Notes: generated by a model from the letters alone, not told the origin. A DNA stretch of 64,000 bases from Actinoplanes sichuanensis (GCF_033097365.1 NZ_AP028461.1:2790001-2854000); one strand, 5' to 3'. Numbered from the stretch's first letter, positions 52,510-61,122 are shown. A program made the numbers and translations.

Positions 52510-53729
52510 TCGACGAGCCGACCGTCTTCATCAGCCACAGCAGCACCTGCTCAGATCCCGGCTGCGGGTGCGCGGCGACCCGAGATGCCGCGGTCCGGCT
52601 CGTCGAGCAGGCTGACTGCCGTTCGATTCTCGACGTCCATGAGTTGCGAATCGGCGAGGACTGGCATCAGCGCCTGCTCGAGGAGTTGTCCGAGAGTCGG
52701 GCCTGCATCGCGTTGCTCTCACCGCACGCATTGGTTTCGGACCACGTCTTCGAAGAGCTCCTCCTCGCCAAGATCCTGTCCAACCTGACCGGCAGCACCT
52801 TCCGCGTTCTTCCGGTCCTCGTCGGCGGCGCCACCCGCACGCAACTCAAGGACAGCCGGCTCGCGAAGCTGCGGCTGGACATGAAGCACATGCCGCAATG
52901 GACGGCTCCCAAACCGGCGCCCCTCGATCTGATCGAGGTGCTGGAAGGGCTGCACACCACGCCTCCCGGCTTCCCCGCGCCGGTGGTCCACGACACCGTC
53001 GCCTACCACCTGCGGCCACTCGATGCGGAAATCCTGCGGCGGGCCGCCACCCTTCTCAGCCTCGCCGGGCCCCAATGGCCGCCGGCTCTGCCGCGGACGG
53101 TGGCGTTCGGCCTGCTGCAGGAGAGGCTCCTCGAGAGCTCACCCGACCCCCTGCGCCTCGCCCTCAAACAGCTGCTCCGAAGAGTCAGCATGGACGGCCG
53201 ATCCGAGGTGATCGATCGGGTGGTGCCGTACGCTCGCGTCCCCGCCGAGGCGGGCGAGCAGATGCGGGCGGTTGCCGCTCGTCCGTCCCGGCGACTCGCG
53301 GTCCTCAAGACGTCGGACGACCGGATCCCCGACTTCTACCTCCGCCGTGCCAGCACAGGCGATGAGCCGTGGGTGGCTCTGCGGCCCAGCGGCGCGAAGC
53401 CGGTCGTGGGGGAGGTCCGCGAACTTCTCCACCAGATGCTGTCCAACGGGATACCGCCGGCCGACGACGCCGAGTTGGACCGGCTGATCCGACGGCACGA
53501 GGAAGAGGAGGGGCCGATCGTCGTTCTGTTGTGGCAGGCGCCGGATCAGGACCTAGTCACACGGTTGAGCGCCGCGTTCCCGCGCCTCTCCGTCATCTTC
53601 GTCACGGAGGACGGCGATGCAGTGCCGGACGCGGTTTCCCTTCGCGCGCTGACCGAGACGCAGGAACGTGCGTTGGTACGCTTGCACGAGGAATTACGCG
53701 GCAAGTTCGTACGGCCCGGACCACGCTGA
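52506..53729 (+). CDS. TIR-domain effector candidate of the MoxR/vWA operon
   Basis: 407 residues. The N-terminal TIR domain (about 4-140) reads PTVFISHSSTCSDPGCGC, then RSILDVHELRIGEDWHQRLL, CIALLSPHALVSDHVFEEL (candidate catalytic Glu at 83/84) and FRVLPVLVGG. Residues 170-400 are an uncharacterised domain with HLRPLDAEILRRAATLL and a second alpha/beta segment PIVVLLWQAPDQDLVTRL. It is coupled by ATGA to the propeller gene, so all four genes form one unit. The likely activity is NAD+ cleavage on activation. Different from the first TIR protein and without its C-terminal motif. Confidence 0.8.
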   Translation: MIDEPTVFISHSSTCSDPGCGCAATRDAAVRLVEQADCRSILDVHELRIGEDWHQRLLEELSESRACIALLSPHALVSDHVFEELLLAKILSNLTGSTFRVLPVLVGGATRTQLKDSRLAKLRLDMKHMPQWTAPKPAPLDLIEVLEGLHTTPPGFPAPVVHDTVAYHLRPLDAEILRRAATLLSLAGPQWPPALPRTVAFGLLQERLLESSPDPLRLALKQLLRRVSMDGRSEVIDRVVPYARVPAEAGEQMRAVAARPSRRLAVLKTSDDRIPDFYLRRASTGDEPWVALRPSGAKPVVGEVRELLHQMLSNGIPPADDAELDRLIRRHEEEEGPIVVLLWQAPDQDLVTRLSAAFPRLSVIFVTEDGDAVPDAVSLRALTETQERALVRLHEELRGKFVRPGPR

Positions 53730-53799
53730 GACGGACACCGCGGTTGCCCGAGCGGCTGAGATCATCGCGGCCCGCGACGACTGACCGGGATGGCCCGGC

Positions 53800-54436
53800 T
53801 CATGGTGTGGTGAGCAGTCCCGGCAGATCCGTGGAAGCCTGCCGGATCGTGTCGGAGCCGGTTCCGTCGCCGGGGAGGACACCGGGAGCGACCAGGCGCC
53901 GGCAGCCGTCGAGTTCGACGTAGATGTCGCCCGGGGGGAGTCTCCAGCCAGGCGAACCGGCTCGCCGGCGTGATACAGGTGGCCGCCTGCTCAGAGGTCC
54001 GGATCGCGCGCTTGACCGCCGCCCACCTGCCGTTCGGCATCACACGGCCGGAGACGAAGTCGCCCTGCCGTTTTTCGTTGTCGCGGTCGACTTCCTTCAC
54101 CCGGTAGATGCACAACCGGACCGATGCGGTGTCGTCGGCCGGCGGAGCGAGATCGGCCTGCCGGGTGGGCGGGTAGAAACCGGTGAACCAGACCACGTCG
54201 GTGTGGACCTGTTCGCACCCGCTCGCCGCTGCCTCGGCTGACTGGTCTCCGCCGAGAGCCGTGGCCGCGAGAATAGCGGCCGCAGCGACCACCTGATCCG
54301 GGATGACGTCGCCCCCAGCCGACTGGAACAGTCGTTCCAGCGCTGCGGCTCGCCGGTCACGAGACCCCGCTGCGAGTTCCCGAACGTAGTCGAGTGCCGC
54401 ATCGCCGGAGAAGGCCCCGGACCCGAACGTCGCGAT
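53800..54436 (-). pseudogene. DUF4259 protein gene with lost start and frameshift
   Basis: The frame encodes ATFGSGAFSGDAALDYVREL, then AVAAAAILAATALGG-like residues, the start of a DUF4259 domain. It continues with a second part (VHTDVVWFTGFYPPTRQADL; RVKEVDRDNEKRQGDFVSG) to a run of six C (53941-53946). There the frame must shift by one base to continue DIYVELDGCRRLVAPGVLPG to a TGA at 53800. The expected start codon reads ATC (54436-54434) although GAGGAAGAG stands 8 bases before it. A sequencing error at the C run is possible, but the start defect argues for real decay. Confidence 0.6.
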
Positions 54437-54520
54437 GCCGCGCCGTGCTCTTCCTCGCCTGTCTCCTGGGCGTACGGCGAATGTCGTTCGCCATCCCGGA
54501 GCGGGGCGCGGCGCACGCCG

Positions 54521-54943
54521 TCAGTGGCCGGGCTCGGAGTCCGGCGCGGGCGGGCGCCGGTGCGCGTTGCTCAGGATGCGCCGGAATGTCGGGCACTCGA
54601 GGTGGCTGAGGGCCGGGCAGGCGGCGGCGTGGCGCAGGCCGTCGCGTAGCACCCGCAGCCGGCGGATGGTGCGGTCGAGGTCGTCGGCCCGGTCGCTGAG
54701 CTGCCGGCGGTCGATACGGGGTGTTCCGTCGGGAGTGAACATGCCGGCGATGTCGTCGAGGGAGAAACCGGCCTGACGGCCGATCGCGATGAGCGCGAGC
54801 CGGTCGAGGATCCCCGGGTCGTACTGGCGGCGCAGGCCTCTCCGGCCGGCGGCGGCGATCAGGCCTTTCTCCTCGTAGTAGCGCAGTGTCGAGGCGGCGA
54901 CGCCGGTGCGTTCGACCACCTCACTGATGTCCAGATTCGTCAC
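54521..54943 (-). CDS. MerR-family regulator
   Basis: 140 residues. The MerR winged helix (1-70) reads ISEVVERTGVAASTLRYYEE, then KGLIAAAGRRGLRRQYDP and LALIAIGRQAGFSLDDIAGM, with a coiled coil (DDLDRTIRRLRVLRDGL) and the tail HAAACPALSHLECPTFRRIL. The two C-terminal cysteines could sense a ligand. It is divergent from a methyltransferase gene with a palindromic operator between them, the standard MerR layout in which the long-spaced promoter of the target is twisted by the regulator. Confidence 0.88.
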   Translation of the reverse strand: MTNLDISEVVERTGVAASTLRYYEEKGLIAAAGRRGLRRQYDPGILDRLALIAIGRQAGFSLDDIAGMFTPDGTPRIDRRQLSDRADDLDRTIRRLRVLRDGLRHAAACPALSHLECPTFRRILSNAHRRPPAPDSEPGH

Positions 54944-54944
54944 G

Positions 54945-54976
54945 TTGACCTCAAGTCGACTTGAAGTGAAATCCTA
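54945..54976 (+). promoter_or_regulatory. MerR-type promoter/operator
   Basis: TTGACC (54945-54950) is followed by the perfect 14-bp palindrome TCAAGTCGACTTGA (54951-54964) and an ATCCTA box at 54971-54976. The -35 to -10 spacing is 20 bases and the palindrome lies inside the spacer, as in MerR-controlled promoters. It would drive the methyltransferase gene starting at 54982, on a very short leader. Confidence 0.6.
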
Positions 54977-54981
54977 GCCCC

Positions 54982-55818
54982 ATGAACGACACCGACTCCC
55001 AGGCGGTCCGCTGGAACGGGCCCGCCGGAAACGCCTGGGCCGACTCGCAAGCGTTGATCGACGAGTTGTTCCGCCCGATCGAGCGCCTGCTGGTCGAGCA
55101 CGTCCCGCCGGGGCACGTGCTCGACGTCGGCTGCGGAACCGGCAGCACCACCGTCGCCGCGGTGCAGCGGCTGGGTACGGCAGGCCGCGCGACGGGCATC
55201 GACATCTCCGCCCCGATGCTCGCCGCCGCCCGGGCCCGTGCCGACCGGGCCGGAGTCGCCGGCCAGACCGGCTTCGTCGAGGCCGACGCGCAGGACCACG
55301 CGTTCGACGCCGGAACGTTCGACACGGTGATGTCGCGGTTCGGCGTGATGTTCTTCGCCGACTTCGTCCGCGCGTTCACGAACCTGCGCCGCTCCGGGAC
55401 ACCGGGCGCCGGACTGCGCATGATCGTCTGGCGCGACATCGCGGACAATCCGTACATGGAAGTGGCCGAGACCGCCGCTCGCCCGCTGCTGCAGGACATG
55501 CCGGTCCGGGATCCGCATGCGCCCGGCCAGTTCGCGCTGTCCGACCCGGAGGTGGTCGACCGGATCCTGCGCGACAGCGGCTGGACCGGCATCGGCGTCG
55601 ACCCCGTCGATCTGGTGTGCACCCTGCCGGAGAGCGAACTGGTCGGCTACTTCACCCGGTTCGGCCCGGTCGGCTTGGCCCTGACCGACACCGACGCCGA
55701 AACCCGGGCCAGGGTGATCGACGTGGTCCGGCCCGCGTTCGACCCGTTCGTCGACGGCGCCGACGTGCGTTTCACCGCGGCCTGCTGGCTGGTGACGGCA
55801 CGAGCGTCGGACCGCTGA
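54982..55818 (+). CDS. SAM-dependent methyltransferase under MerR control
   Basis: 278 residues, class I fold: motif I VLDVGCGTGSTTVAAVQRLG (about 48), motif II ATGIDISAPMLAAARARA, motif III FVEADAQDHAFDAGTFDTVM and a small-molecule binding C-terminal half (WRDIADNPYMEVAETAARPL). The pattern resembles methyltransferases acting on small toxic or natural-product molecules (inference). Start ATG 54982; the MerR regulator is divergent. Confidence 0.85.
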   Translation: MNDTDSQAVRWNGPAGNAWADSQALIDELFRPIERLLVEHVPPGHVLDVGCGTGSTTVAAVQRLGTAGRATGIDISAPMLAAARARADRAGVAGQTGFVEADAQDHAFDAGTFDTVMSRFGVMFFADFVRAFTNLRRSGTPGAGLRMIVWRDIADNPYMEVAETAARPLLQDMPVRDPHAPGQFALSDPEVVDRILRDSGWTGIGVDPVDLVCTLPESELVGYFTRFGPVGLALTDTDAETRARVIDVVRPAFDPFVDGADVRFTAACWLVTARASDR

Positions 55819-55948
55819 CCGGGTGCCTGCTCCGATCCACCGTCAGGTTTTGGCCGGCCGGTCCCGGGTGGTTGATGCCGCTGTTCGGATGCTTCGGCTC
55901 GTGAACCGGGCTACGGGCAGTGTCGTCAGGTCGCCTTCCGAGCGAGAG

Positions 55949-56725
55949 TCAGCCGGTTGAGTACCGCTTGCTGACCTTGCCGGCATGGTTCCGGTCGCTG
56001 AGGTGGCCGAGACAGGCCAGCAGCCCGTCGCGAGACGGTTGCGGGAGAGCCCAGGTCGAGGAGTACGTCCTGAGTAAGTCGAGGTAGCTACGGGTGGTGT
56101 ACGACCGCTCCCACTCGTTGCGCCGGAACTGAACGGTGCCGAACCGTTGAGAACGATCGATCTCGCTCGGATCGTCGAGGATGTCGACGGCGGTCGGTTG
56201 ACGCCATCCCGGTGTGGTCGCGGGGTCGAAGCGTTCGTAGCAGTTCTGCGCGTCCACGAAGAAGCCCGGTGTTCCGCCGGCGACGTGGTCGGTGTCGATC
56301 AACGCCAGGGTGCCGCCTGGGCGGAGCAGATCTGCTGCCTTGTGCACGCGGACAGCCGGGTCGATCCAGTGGAACGCGGTAGCCGAAACGACAAGGTCGA
56401 AGGAGGTCGCCGGTGGCGGCGTCCAGGTCTCGAACGGTGCCACCTCAATGGTGAGGTTCGGGAAGTGATGCAGGTTGCGGTCGGCCGCCGCTGCCATCTC
56501 GGGGTTGAGTTCGACAGCGACGATGTCGCAGCCGAGTTGCGCGATCGGGCGGGTGGCTCTACCTGTGCCACATCCGATCTCGAGCACCCGAGACTGCGGA
56601 TTCAGGCCGGCGAGTTCGGCCAGATCTTGGAAGAGTCGCGTCGGATAGCCGGGACGTGCTCGGTCGTAGAGTTCGGCATCCTGGCCGAAGGTGCAACGCA
56701 GCCGCTCGCGGTCGGTGTCGGTCAC
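55949..56725 (-). CDS. Class I SAM-dependent methyltransferase
   Basis: 258 residues: TFGQDAELYDRARPGYPTRL, motif I VLEIGCGTGRATRPIAQLG (about 46), IVAVELNPEMAAAADRNL, FDLVVSATAFHWIDPAVRV and ADLLRPGGTLALIDTDHV. The late ERSYTTRSYLDLLRTYSSTW segment is typical of trans-aconitate-like or small-molecule methyltransferases. The substrate is unknown. It is unrelated in sequence to the MerR-controlled enzyme and is convergent with it. Confidence 0.88.
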   Translation of the reverse strand: MTDTDRERLRCTFGQDAELYDRARPGYPTRLFQDLAELAGLNPQSRVLEIGCGTGRATRPIAQLGCDIVAVELNPEMAAAADRNLHHFPNLTIEVAPFETWTPPPATSFDLVVSATAFHWIDPAVRVHKAADLLRPGGTLALIDTDHVAGGTPGFFVDAQNCYERFDPATTPGWRQPTAVDILDDPSEIDRSQRFGTVQFRRNEWERSYTTRSYLDLLRTYSSTWALPQPSRDGLLACLGHLSDRNHAGKVSKRYSTG

Positions 56726-56881
56726 GTCGAAGGGTATGTGCAGATCCCGGTGCTACCGGGGAGGTTCGGGATGATCGATACCGCCCTGTCCGCGAGTCAC
56801 AGCAAACCCAAATGTCGGTCGATACCGTGCCGAGGCGATCACGTACCCGCGTGATCGATACCTGAGAGCGGAAGGCGTCGG

Positions 56882-59800
56882 ATGCGTCGACGGAATTGGC
56901 TTGCCGTGGGGGTGACCGCGGTGATCGCGGTCGGATCTGCGCAGGCGTTGGCCTCAGCGGGGGAGGACCCGGCCACCGCGGCGCCGGCTACCGGGACGGC
57001 CGCTGCGGCGCAACCGGTCGCCGATGTCTCGACCACGGTCACCCTGATCACCGGCGACCGGGTGAGCGTCCGCGGCGACAGCATGTCGGTGACGGCCGGG
57101 CCGGGACGGCAACGGATCCAGTTCATCACCGAGTCCGACGGCGAGCACCGGTATGTGATCCCGTCGGACGCGCTGGGGCTGCTGCGGACCGACCGGCTCG
57201 ACAAGCGGCTGTTCGACCTCGACGCCCTCACCGCCCAGGGCGGGGACGGATTGCGGGTGCTCGTCTCGTACGGCAAGAACAAGACGGCAAGCGCACGCCG
57301 GGCGATAACCGCGGGTGACGCCGAGGTCGTCCGCGACATTCCGCAGCTGGGCATCATGGCCGCGGAGACCGAGGGCGACTCGTTGTGGTCGTCGCTGACC
57401 AGCGGGACGCAGGAGAAGCGCACCCTCACTTCGGGTCTGCAGCGGGTGTCGCTGGACGCCGTCTACCACCTCGACCTGGAGGAGAGCGTCGCCCAGGTGG
57501 GTGCGCCGACCGCATGGCAGGCGGGCTACGACGGCACCGGGGTGACGGTGGCCGTGCTCGACTCGGGCGTCGACCAGACCCACCCGGACCTGGCCGGCAA
57601 GATCATCGAGGCGGTCGACTTCACCACGGCCGGCACGTCCGACGACCTCAACGGGCACGGTACGCACGTGGCGTCGACGATCGCCGGTACCGGCGCCGCC
57701 TCCGGTGGCCGCTACAAAGGGGTCGCACCCGGCGCGAAGCTGCTGATCGGCAAGGTGTGTGAGGACCGGACGTGCAGCCTGTCGGCGATGCTGGCGGGCA
57801 TGGCGTGGGCCGCCGAACGGGCGCCGGTGGTCAACATGAGCCTCGGCGACTGGGACTGGTCCGGGCTGGACGCCGGTGAGCGGGCCGTCAACGACCTGAC
57901 CGCACGGTACGGCACGCTGTTCGTGGTCGCGGCCGGCAACGAAGGCTACCCGGGCACCGTGAACTCGCCGTCCACCGCGGACTCCGCGCTGTCGGTCGGG
58001 GCCGTCGACCGTACCGATCAGCTCGCCTGGTTCTCCAGCCGTGGCCCGCGGGCCGGCGACGGCGGGCTGAAGCCGGACATCACCGCGCCCGGTGTCGACA
58101 TCGTCGCCGCCAAGGCCACCAACGGCCACATCGGCACCCCGGCGGCGGTCGACGGTTATGTGGCGCTGAACGGCACCTCGATGGCCACCCCGCACGTGGC
58201 GGGCGCCGCCGCGCTACTCGTCCAGCAGCACCCGGACTGGTCGTCCAGGCAGCGCAAGAACACCCTGATGGCCGCGGCCCGGCCGACCGCCCGCCTCAAC
58301 GCGTACGACCAGGGCGCCGGCCGCCTCGACGTGGCCCGGGCGATCACCCAGACGGTCACCGTGGACGAGGGCAGTGTCAGCTTCGGTGTGCAGGACTGGC
58401 CGCACGACGACGATCAGCCGGTGACCAGAAAGGTCACCTACCGCAACACCGGTACGGCCGCGGCCGAGCTCAGCCTGGCCGTCACCGGGGCCGCCTTCAC
58501 GGTGGCCGACGACCGGCTGACCGTCCCCGCCGGTGGCACCGCGAGCACCACCGTCACCGCCGACACCAGGTCGATGGTCCCGGGCAACCTCGGCGGACAC
58601 CTCACCGCCACCGCCGGTGACCTGCGGGTCAGCACCGCCCTCGGCGTGGTCAGCCAGACCAAGAGCTTCGACGTCACGGTCAACGTCCTCGACCGCGACG
58701 GTACGCCGGCCACCCGCGAGAACACGTACCTGCTGAACCTGGACACCGGCGACTGGGTCTCCGTCAACCCGGTGGCGGGCACGGCGACGGTCTCGCTGGT
58801 CAGTGGCCGATATGGCGCGTCCAGCCAGATCACCGACGCGGACACTGATCGCACCGCGCTGCTCACCATCAGTGAACTGGTCGTCGATCAGAGCATGACG
58901 ATCACCTTCGACGCCCGTACCGCCAAGCCGTTGGACGTGGCCGCGCCGCAGGAGGGCGCGAAGAGCGCCATGGCGCGGGTGGACGCCGAATGGGTGGTCG
59001 GCGACCACGTGTTCTCGACCGGCGTCCTCGGCGGTTCGGTCGGCGAATTGCTGGCCGCGCCGGTCTCCCCGGTCAGCAGGGACTTCTTCCAGGCCGGGGT
59101 GGCGGCGGCCTTCGCCGACCCGGGGCCGGACGGCACGTTCCACAACAGCCCCTGGACCACCGACCTGGCGTACGTCCAGCGCGGCGCGATGTTCGACGGA
59201 CTGACCTACAAGCCCGAACTGAAGGACCTGGCCGTGGTCGAGGCCGACTACGCGGTCGACGCCACCGGCGCCGAAGGCGTGCAGGGCCACGCCGCCGTTT
59301 ACCGCGCCGAAGGGTACGGCACCTCCGCGGACCTGACGTTCGACCTGCCCGCGCACCGCACCGAATACCTCAGCCCGGGGATCGCCTGGCGTTCCGTCTT
59401 CCTCCAGCAGCTGCCCGGCGAATACCCCGAGGTGCTCAGCGGCCAGATCAACGAGGCGGTGCCGTTCCGGGCCGGCGAGCGGATCCGGGAGCAGTGGAAT
59501 GCGGGGGTGTTCGGGCCGAGTGTCACCCAGCCGGAAAGCGCGGGGGAGTGGGTCGTCCGGCAGGGCGATGAGCTGACCCTGACGTTTCTCCCGATGTACG
59601 GCGACGGCGCCGGCCATCCCGGCAGCGTGCTCACCGAGAACCCGGCGATCTCCCTCTACCAGGGCGACACGAAGGTGGGTGAGGGCAACAGGTTCCAGTT
59701 GCCGGCCGGGGACGCCGGCTACCAGCTGGAGGTGTCGGACACCCGCGGTGCGCCGTTCCGTACCTCCACGAAGGTCGCCGTGGCGTGGACGTTCCGGTCC

Positions 59801-60151
59801 GGGCACGTCGCCGGGGACGAGCCGCAGCGGCTGCCGTTGTCGACGATCCGGTTCAGCCCCGAGTTGGACGACCACAACACGGCGCCGGGCGGGGGACCGT
59901 TCGCGATTCCGGTGACCGTCGACCATCAGCGGGGTTCCACGGCCGGCACCGCCACCGACGTACGGGTCGAGGTGTCCTTCGACGACGGCGCGACCTGGCA
60001 GCAGACCGAGGTGACCGGCACCGGTGATCACCGGGTGGCCACGGTCGGCCATCCGGCCGGGCCGGGCTTCGTGTCGCTGCGCGCCAGTGCCGCCGACGAC
60101 GCCGGCAACACGGTGACCCAGACGGCGATCCGGGCGTACGCCCTCCGATAG
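56882..60151 (+). CDS. Secreted subtilisin-family (S8) protease, large multidomain
   Basis: 1089 residues. Signal peptide (NWLAVGVTAVIAVGSAQALA), a propeptide to about 200, then the S8 catalytic domain: VAVLDSGVDQTHPDL (Asp227), LNGHGTHVAST (His259), VVAAGNEGYPG and NGTSMATPHVAGAAAL (Ser433). Residues 480-1089 are beta-sandwich domains (for example TYRNTGTAAAELSLAVTGAAF; SLYQGDTKVGEGNRF), ending DDAGNTVTQTAIRAYAL. An extracellular serine protease of the actinomycete 'peptidase S8' type. The ATG has GGAAGG upstream. A strong terminator follows the stop by 8 bases. Confidence 0.92.
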   Translation: MRRRNWLAVGVTAVIAVGSAQALASAGEDPATAAPATGTAAAAQPVADVSTTVTLITGDRVSVRGDSMSVTAGPGRQRIQFITESDGEHRYVIPSDALGLLRTDRLDKRLFDLDALTAQGGDGLRVLVSYGKNKTASARRAITAGDAEVVRDIPQLGIMAAETEGDSLWSSLTSGTQEKRTLTSGLQRVSLDAVYHLDLEESVAQVGAPTAWQAGYDGTGVTVAVLDSGVDQTHPDLAGKIIEAVDFTTAGTSDDLNGHGTHVASTIAGTGAASGGRYKGVAPGAKLLIGKVCEDRTCSLSAMLAGMAWAAERAPVVNMSLGDWDWSGLDAGERAVNDLTARYGTLFVVAAGNEGYPGTVNSPSTADSALSVGAVDRTDQLAWFSSRGPRAGDGGLKPDITAPGVDIVAAKATNGHIGTPAAVDGYVALNGTSMATPHVAGAAALLVQQHPDWSSRQRKNTLMAAARPTARLNAYDQGAGRLDVARAITQTVTVDEGSVSFGVQDWPHDDDQPVTRKVTYRNTGTAAAELSLAVTGAAFTVADDRLTVPAGGTASTTVTADTRSMVPGNLGGHLTATAGDLRVSTALGVVSQTKSFDVTVNVLDRDGTPATRENTYLLNLDTGDWVSVNPVAGTATVSLVSGRYGASSQITDADTDRTALLTISELVVDQSMTITFDARTAKPLDVAAPQEGAKSAMARVDAEWVVGDHVFSTGVLGGSVGELLAAPVSPVSRDFFQAGVAAAFADPGPDGTFHNSPWTTDLAYVQRGAMFDGLTYKPELKDLAVVEADYAVDATGAEGVQGHAAVYRAEGYGTSADLTFDLPAHRTEYLSPGIAWRSVFLQQLPGEYPEVLSGQINEAVPFRAGERIREQWNAGVFGPSVTQPESAGEWVVRQGDELTLTFLPMYGDGAGHPGSVLTENPAISLYQGDTKVGEGNRFQLPAGDAGYQLEVSDTRGAPFRTSTKVAVAWTFRSGHVAGDEPQRLPLSTIRFSPELDDHNTAPGGGPFAIPVTVDHQRGSTAGTATDVRVEVSFDDGATWQQTEVTGTGDHRVATVGHPAGPGFVSLRASAADDAGNTVTQTAIRAYALR

Positions 60152-60158
60152 CAGGAAG

Positions 60159-60194
60159 GCCGGGTCCCGATCCACGCGGTCGGGACCCGGCTTT
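60159..60194 (+). terminator. Terminator of the subtilisin gene
   Basis: GCCGGGTCCCGA (60159-60170) pairs perfectly with TCGGGACCCGGC (60180-60191) around a 9-base loop, followed by TTTC, 8 bases after the protease stop. Confidence 0.85.
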
Positions 60195-60228
60195 CGCCGA
60201 CACGGCTGCGCCCTCTCATAGAGAAAGA

Positions 60229-60378
60229 GGACTCCCGACATGGGAGTCCGGATTGTCAGCACCCGCACACATGCGCGTCGGGGCAGGTCAAAGGCAGATT
60301 CGAGATGCGTTCGGGTACGCGTTTCGCCGTCGGGACGAACGCAGGGCCGAGCGCTGACCCGAACGCGTACCCGAACGC
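60229..60378. repeat. Hairpin plus 17-bp inverted repeat in the gene-free tract
   Basis: First element: GGACTCCC-GACAT-GGGAGTCC (60229-60249). Second: GCGTTCGGGTACGCGTT (60307-60323), whose exact reverse complement lies at 60362-60378 after a 38-base spacer. No gene overlaps them. They open a structured non-coding tract of about 930 bases between the subtilisin terminator and the winged-helix gene. Confidence 0.75.
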
Positions 60379-60510
60379 CGTTTCTGGATCTTGGTAACGC
60401 CGGACCGTCAGGGGGCATGCCGTTGCGCGTGCCGCGTGTGTTCGTCCAGGTGCGCCGGATCATGTGAGCCATTTGCCGGGGCGACCGAGCAGGCAGCCGC
60501 CCGGACCGCC

Positions 60511-60545
60511 CTGTCAGCTCCCATGAACCTGTCACGACCTGACAG
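60511..60545. repeat. CTGTCAG/CTGACAG inverted sites, left flank
   Basis: CTGTCAG at 60511-60517, then the palindrome CTGTCACGACCTGACAG at 60529-60545. The same 17 bases recur identically at 60915-60931 on the other side of the palindrome array. Confidence 0.7.
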
Positions 60546-60644
60546 CGCTGCTCAGCCCGTCTGCGACGCCGCCGGCCCGCGACCTTGACCGGCACGGTCA
60601 TCGACCGTCCGGAGAAGTGGTCGAAGAACCGAACAGACGGCTGC

Positions 60645-60860
60645 GACAACGAGTGTTGTCGCAGCCGCCGATCTCCGCTGCCCCCGACAACGAGTGTTGT
60701 CGCAACCGTCGATCTCCGTGGTTCCCCGACAACGAGTGTTGTCGGCAGTCGTCGATCTCCGAGACGCCCGACAACGATTGTTGTCACGACGGTCGCGTCG
60801 CGAATCCCGGCTGACAACGAATGTTGTCGCCGCAGAACTTCATCGACAACATTCGTTGTC
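60645..60860. repeat. Array of six phased GACAAC-N4-GTTGTC palindromes
   Basis: Six copies begin at 60645, 60686, 60728, 60770, 60813 and 60845. The four central bases are GAGT, GAGT, GAGT, GATT, GAAT and ATTC; the last copy is the exact reverse complement of the fifth. Start-to-start distances are 41, 42, 42, 43 and 32 bases, that is about four helical turns and finally three, so all sites face one side of the helix. The first three to four units also share a linker containing GTCGATCTCCG or GCCGATCTCCG, so the array is partly a tandem repeat. Iteron-like, operator or partition sites are possible. Confidence 0.85.
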
Positions 60861-60914
60861 GGGATGTGGCTCCGGGAATCGACGGCGATCAGCGCCGCCG
60901 TTGCGGCACGCCAC

Positions 60915-60977
60915 CTGTCACGACCTGACAGATCCCACCTGATCCGCGTACTGACAGGTCCGGTCAGGTTCTGTCAG
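60915..60977. repeat. CTGTCAG/CTGACAG inverted sites, right flank
   Basis: CTGTCACGACCTGACAG at 60915-60931, then CTGACAG at 60951-60957 facing CTGTCAG at 60971-60977 (7-bp arms, 13-base spacer). With the left-flank sites this motif brackets the six-palindrome array. Confidence 0.7.
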
Positions 60978-61122
60978 GCGACATCGTCGTGCATATGGGC
61001 TGACCGGACGGTTCTGTGACCTGTCCGCCCACTGTCGACCGTGCGAGGGCTGCTCAACCGCGAGGGCTCCCGCCCGGCTCACCGGCCGTGAACGCGGCGC
61101 GATGACCACACCACCCGAGAAG

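Noticed and set aside
58214..60817. Very long open frame antisense to the subtilisin gene
   Set aside because: It is a GC-codon shadow: Gly/Arg/Asp-rich low-complexity translation with no domain, opposite a clear protease.
60640..60865. CRISPR array
   Set aside because: The repeats are short palindromes and the intervening sequences are themselves similar (GATCTCCG recurs), not unique spacers; no cas genes are in the window.
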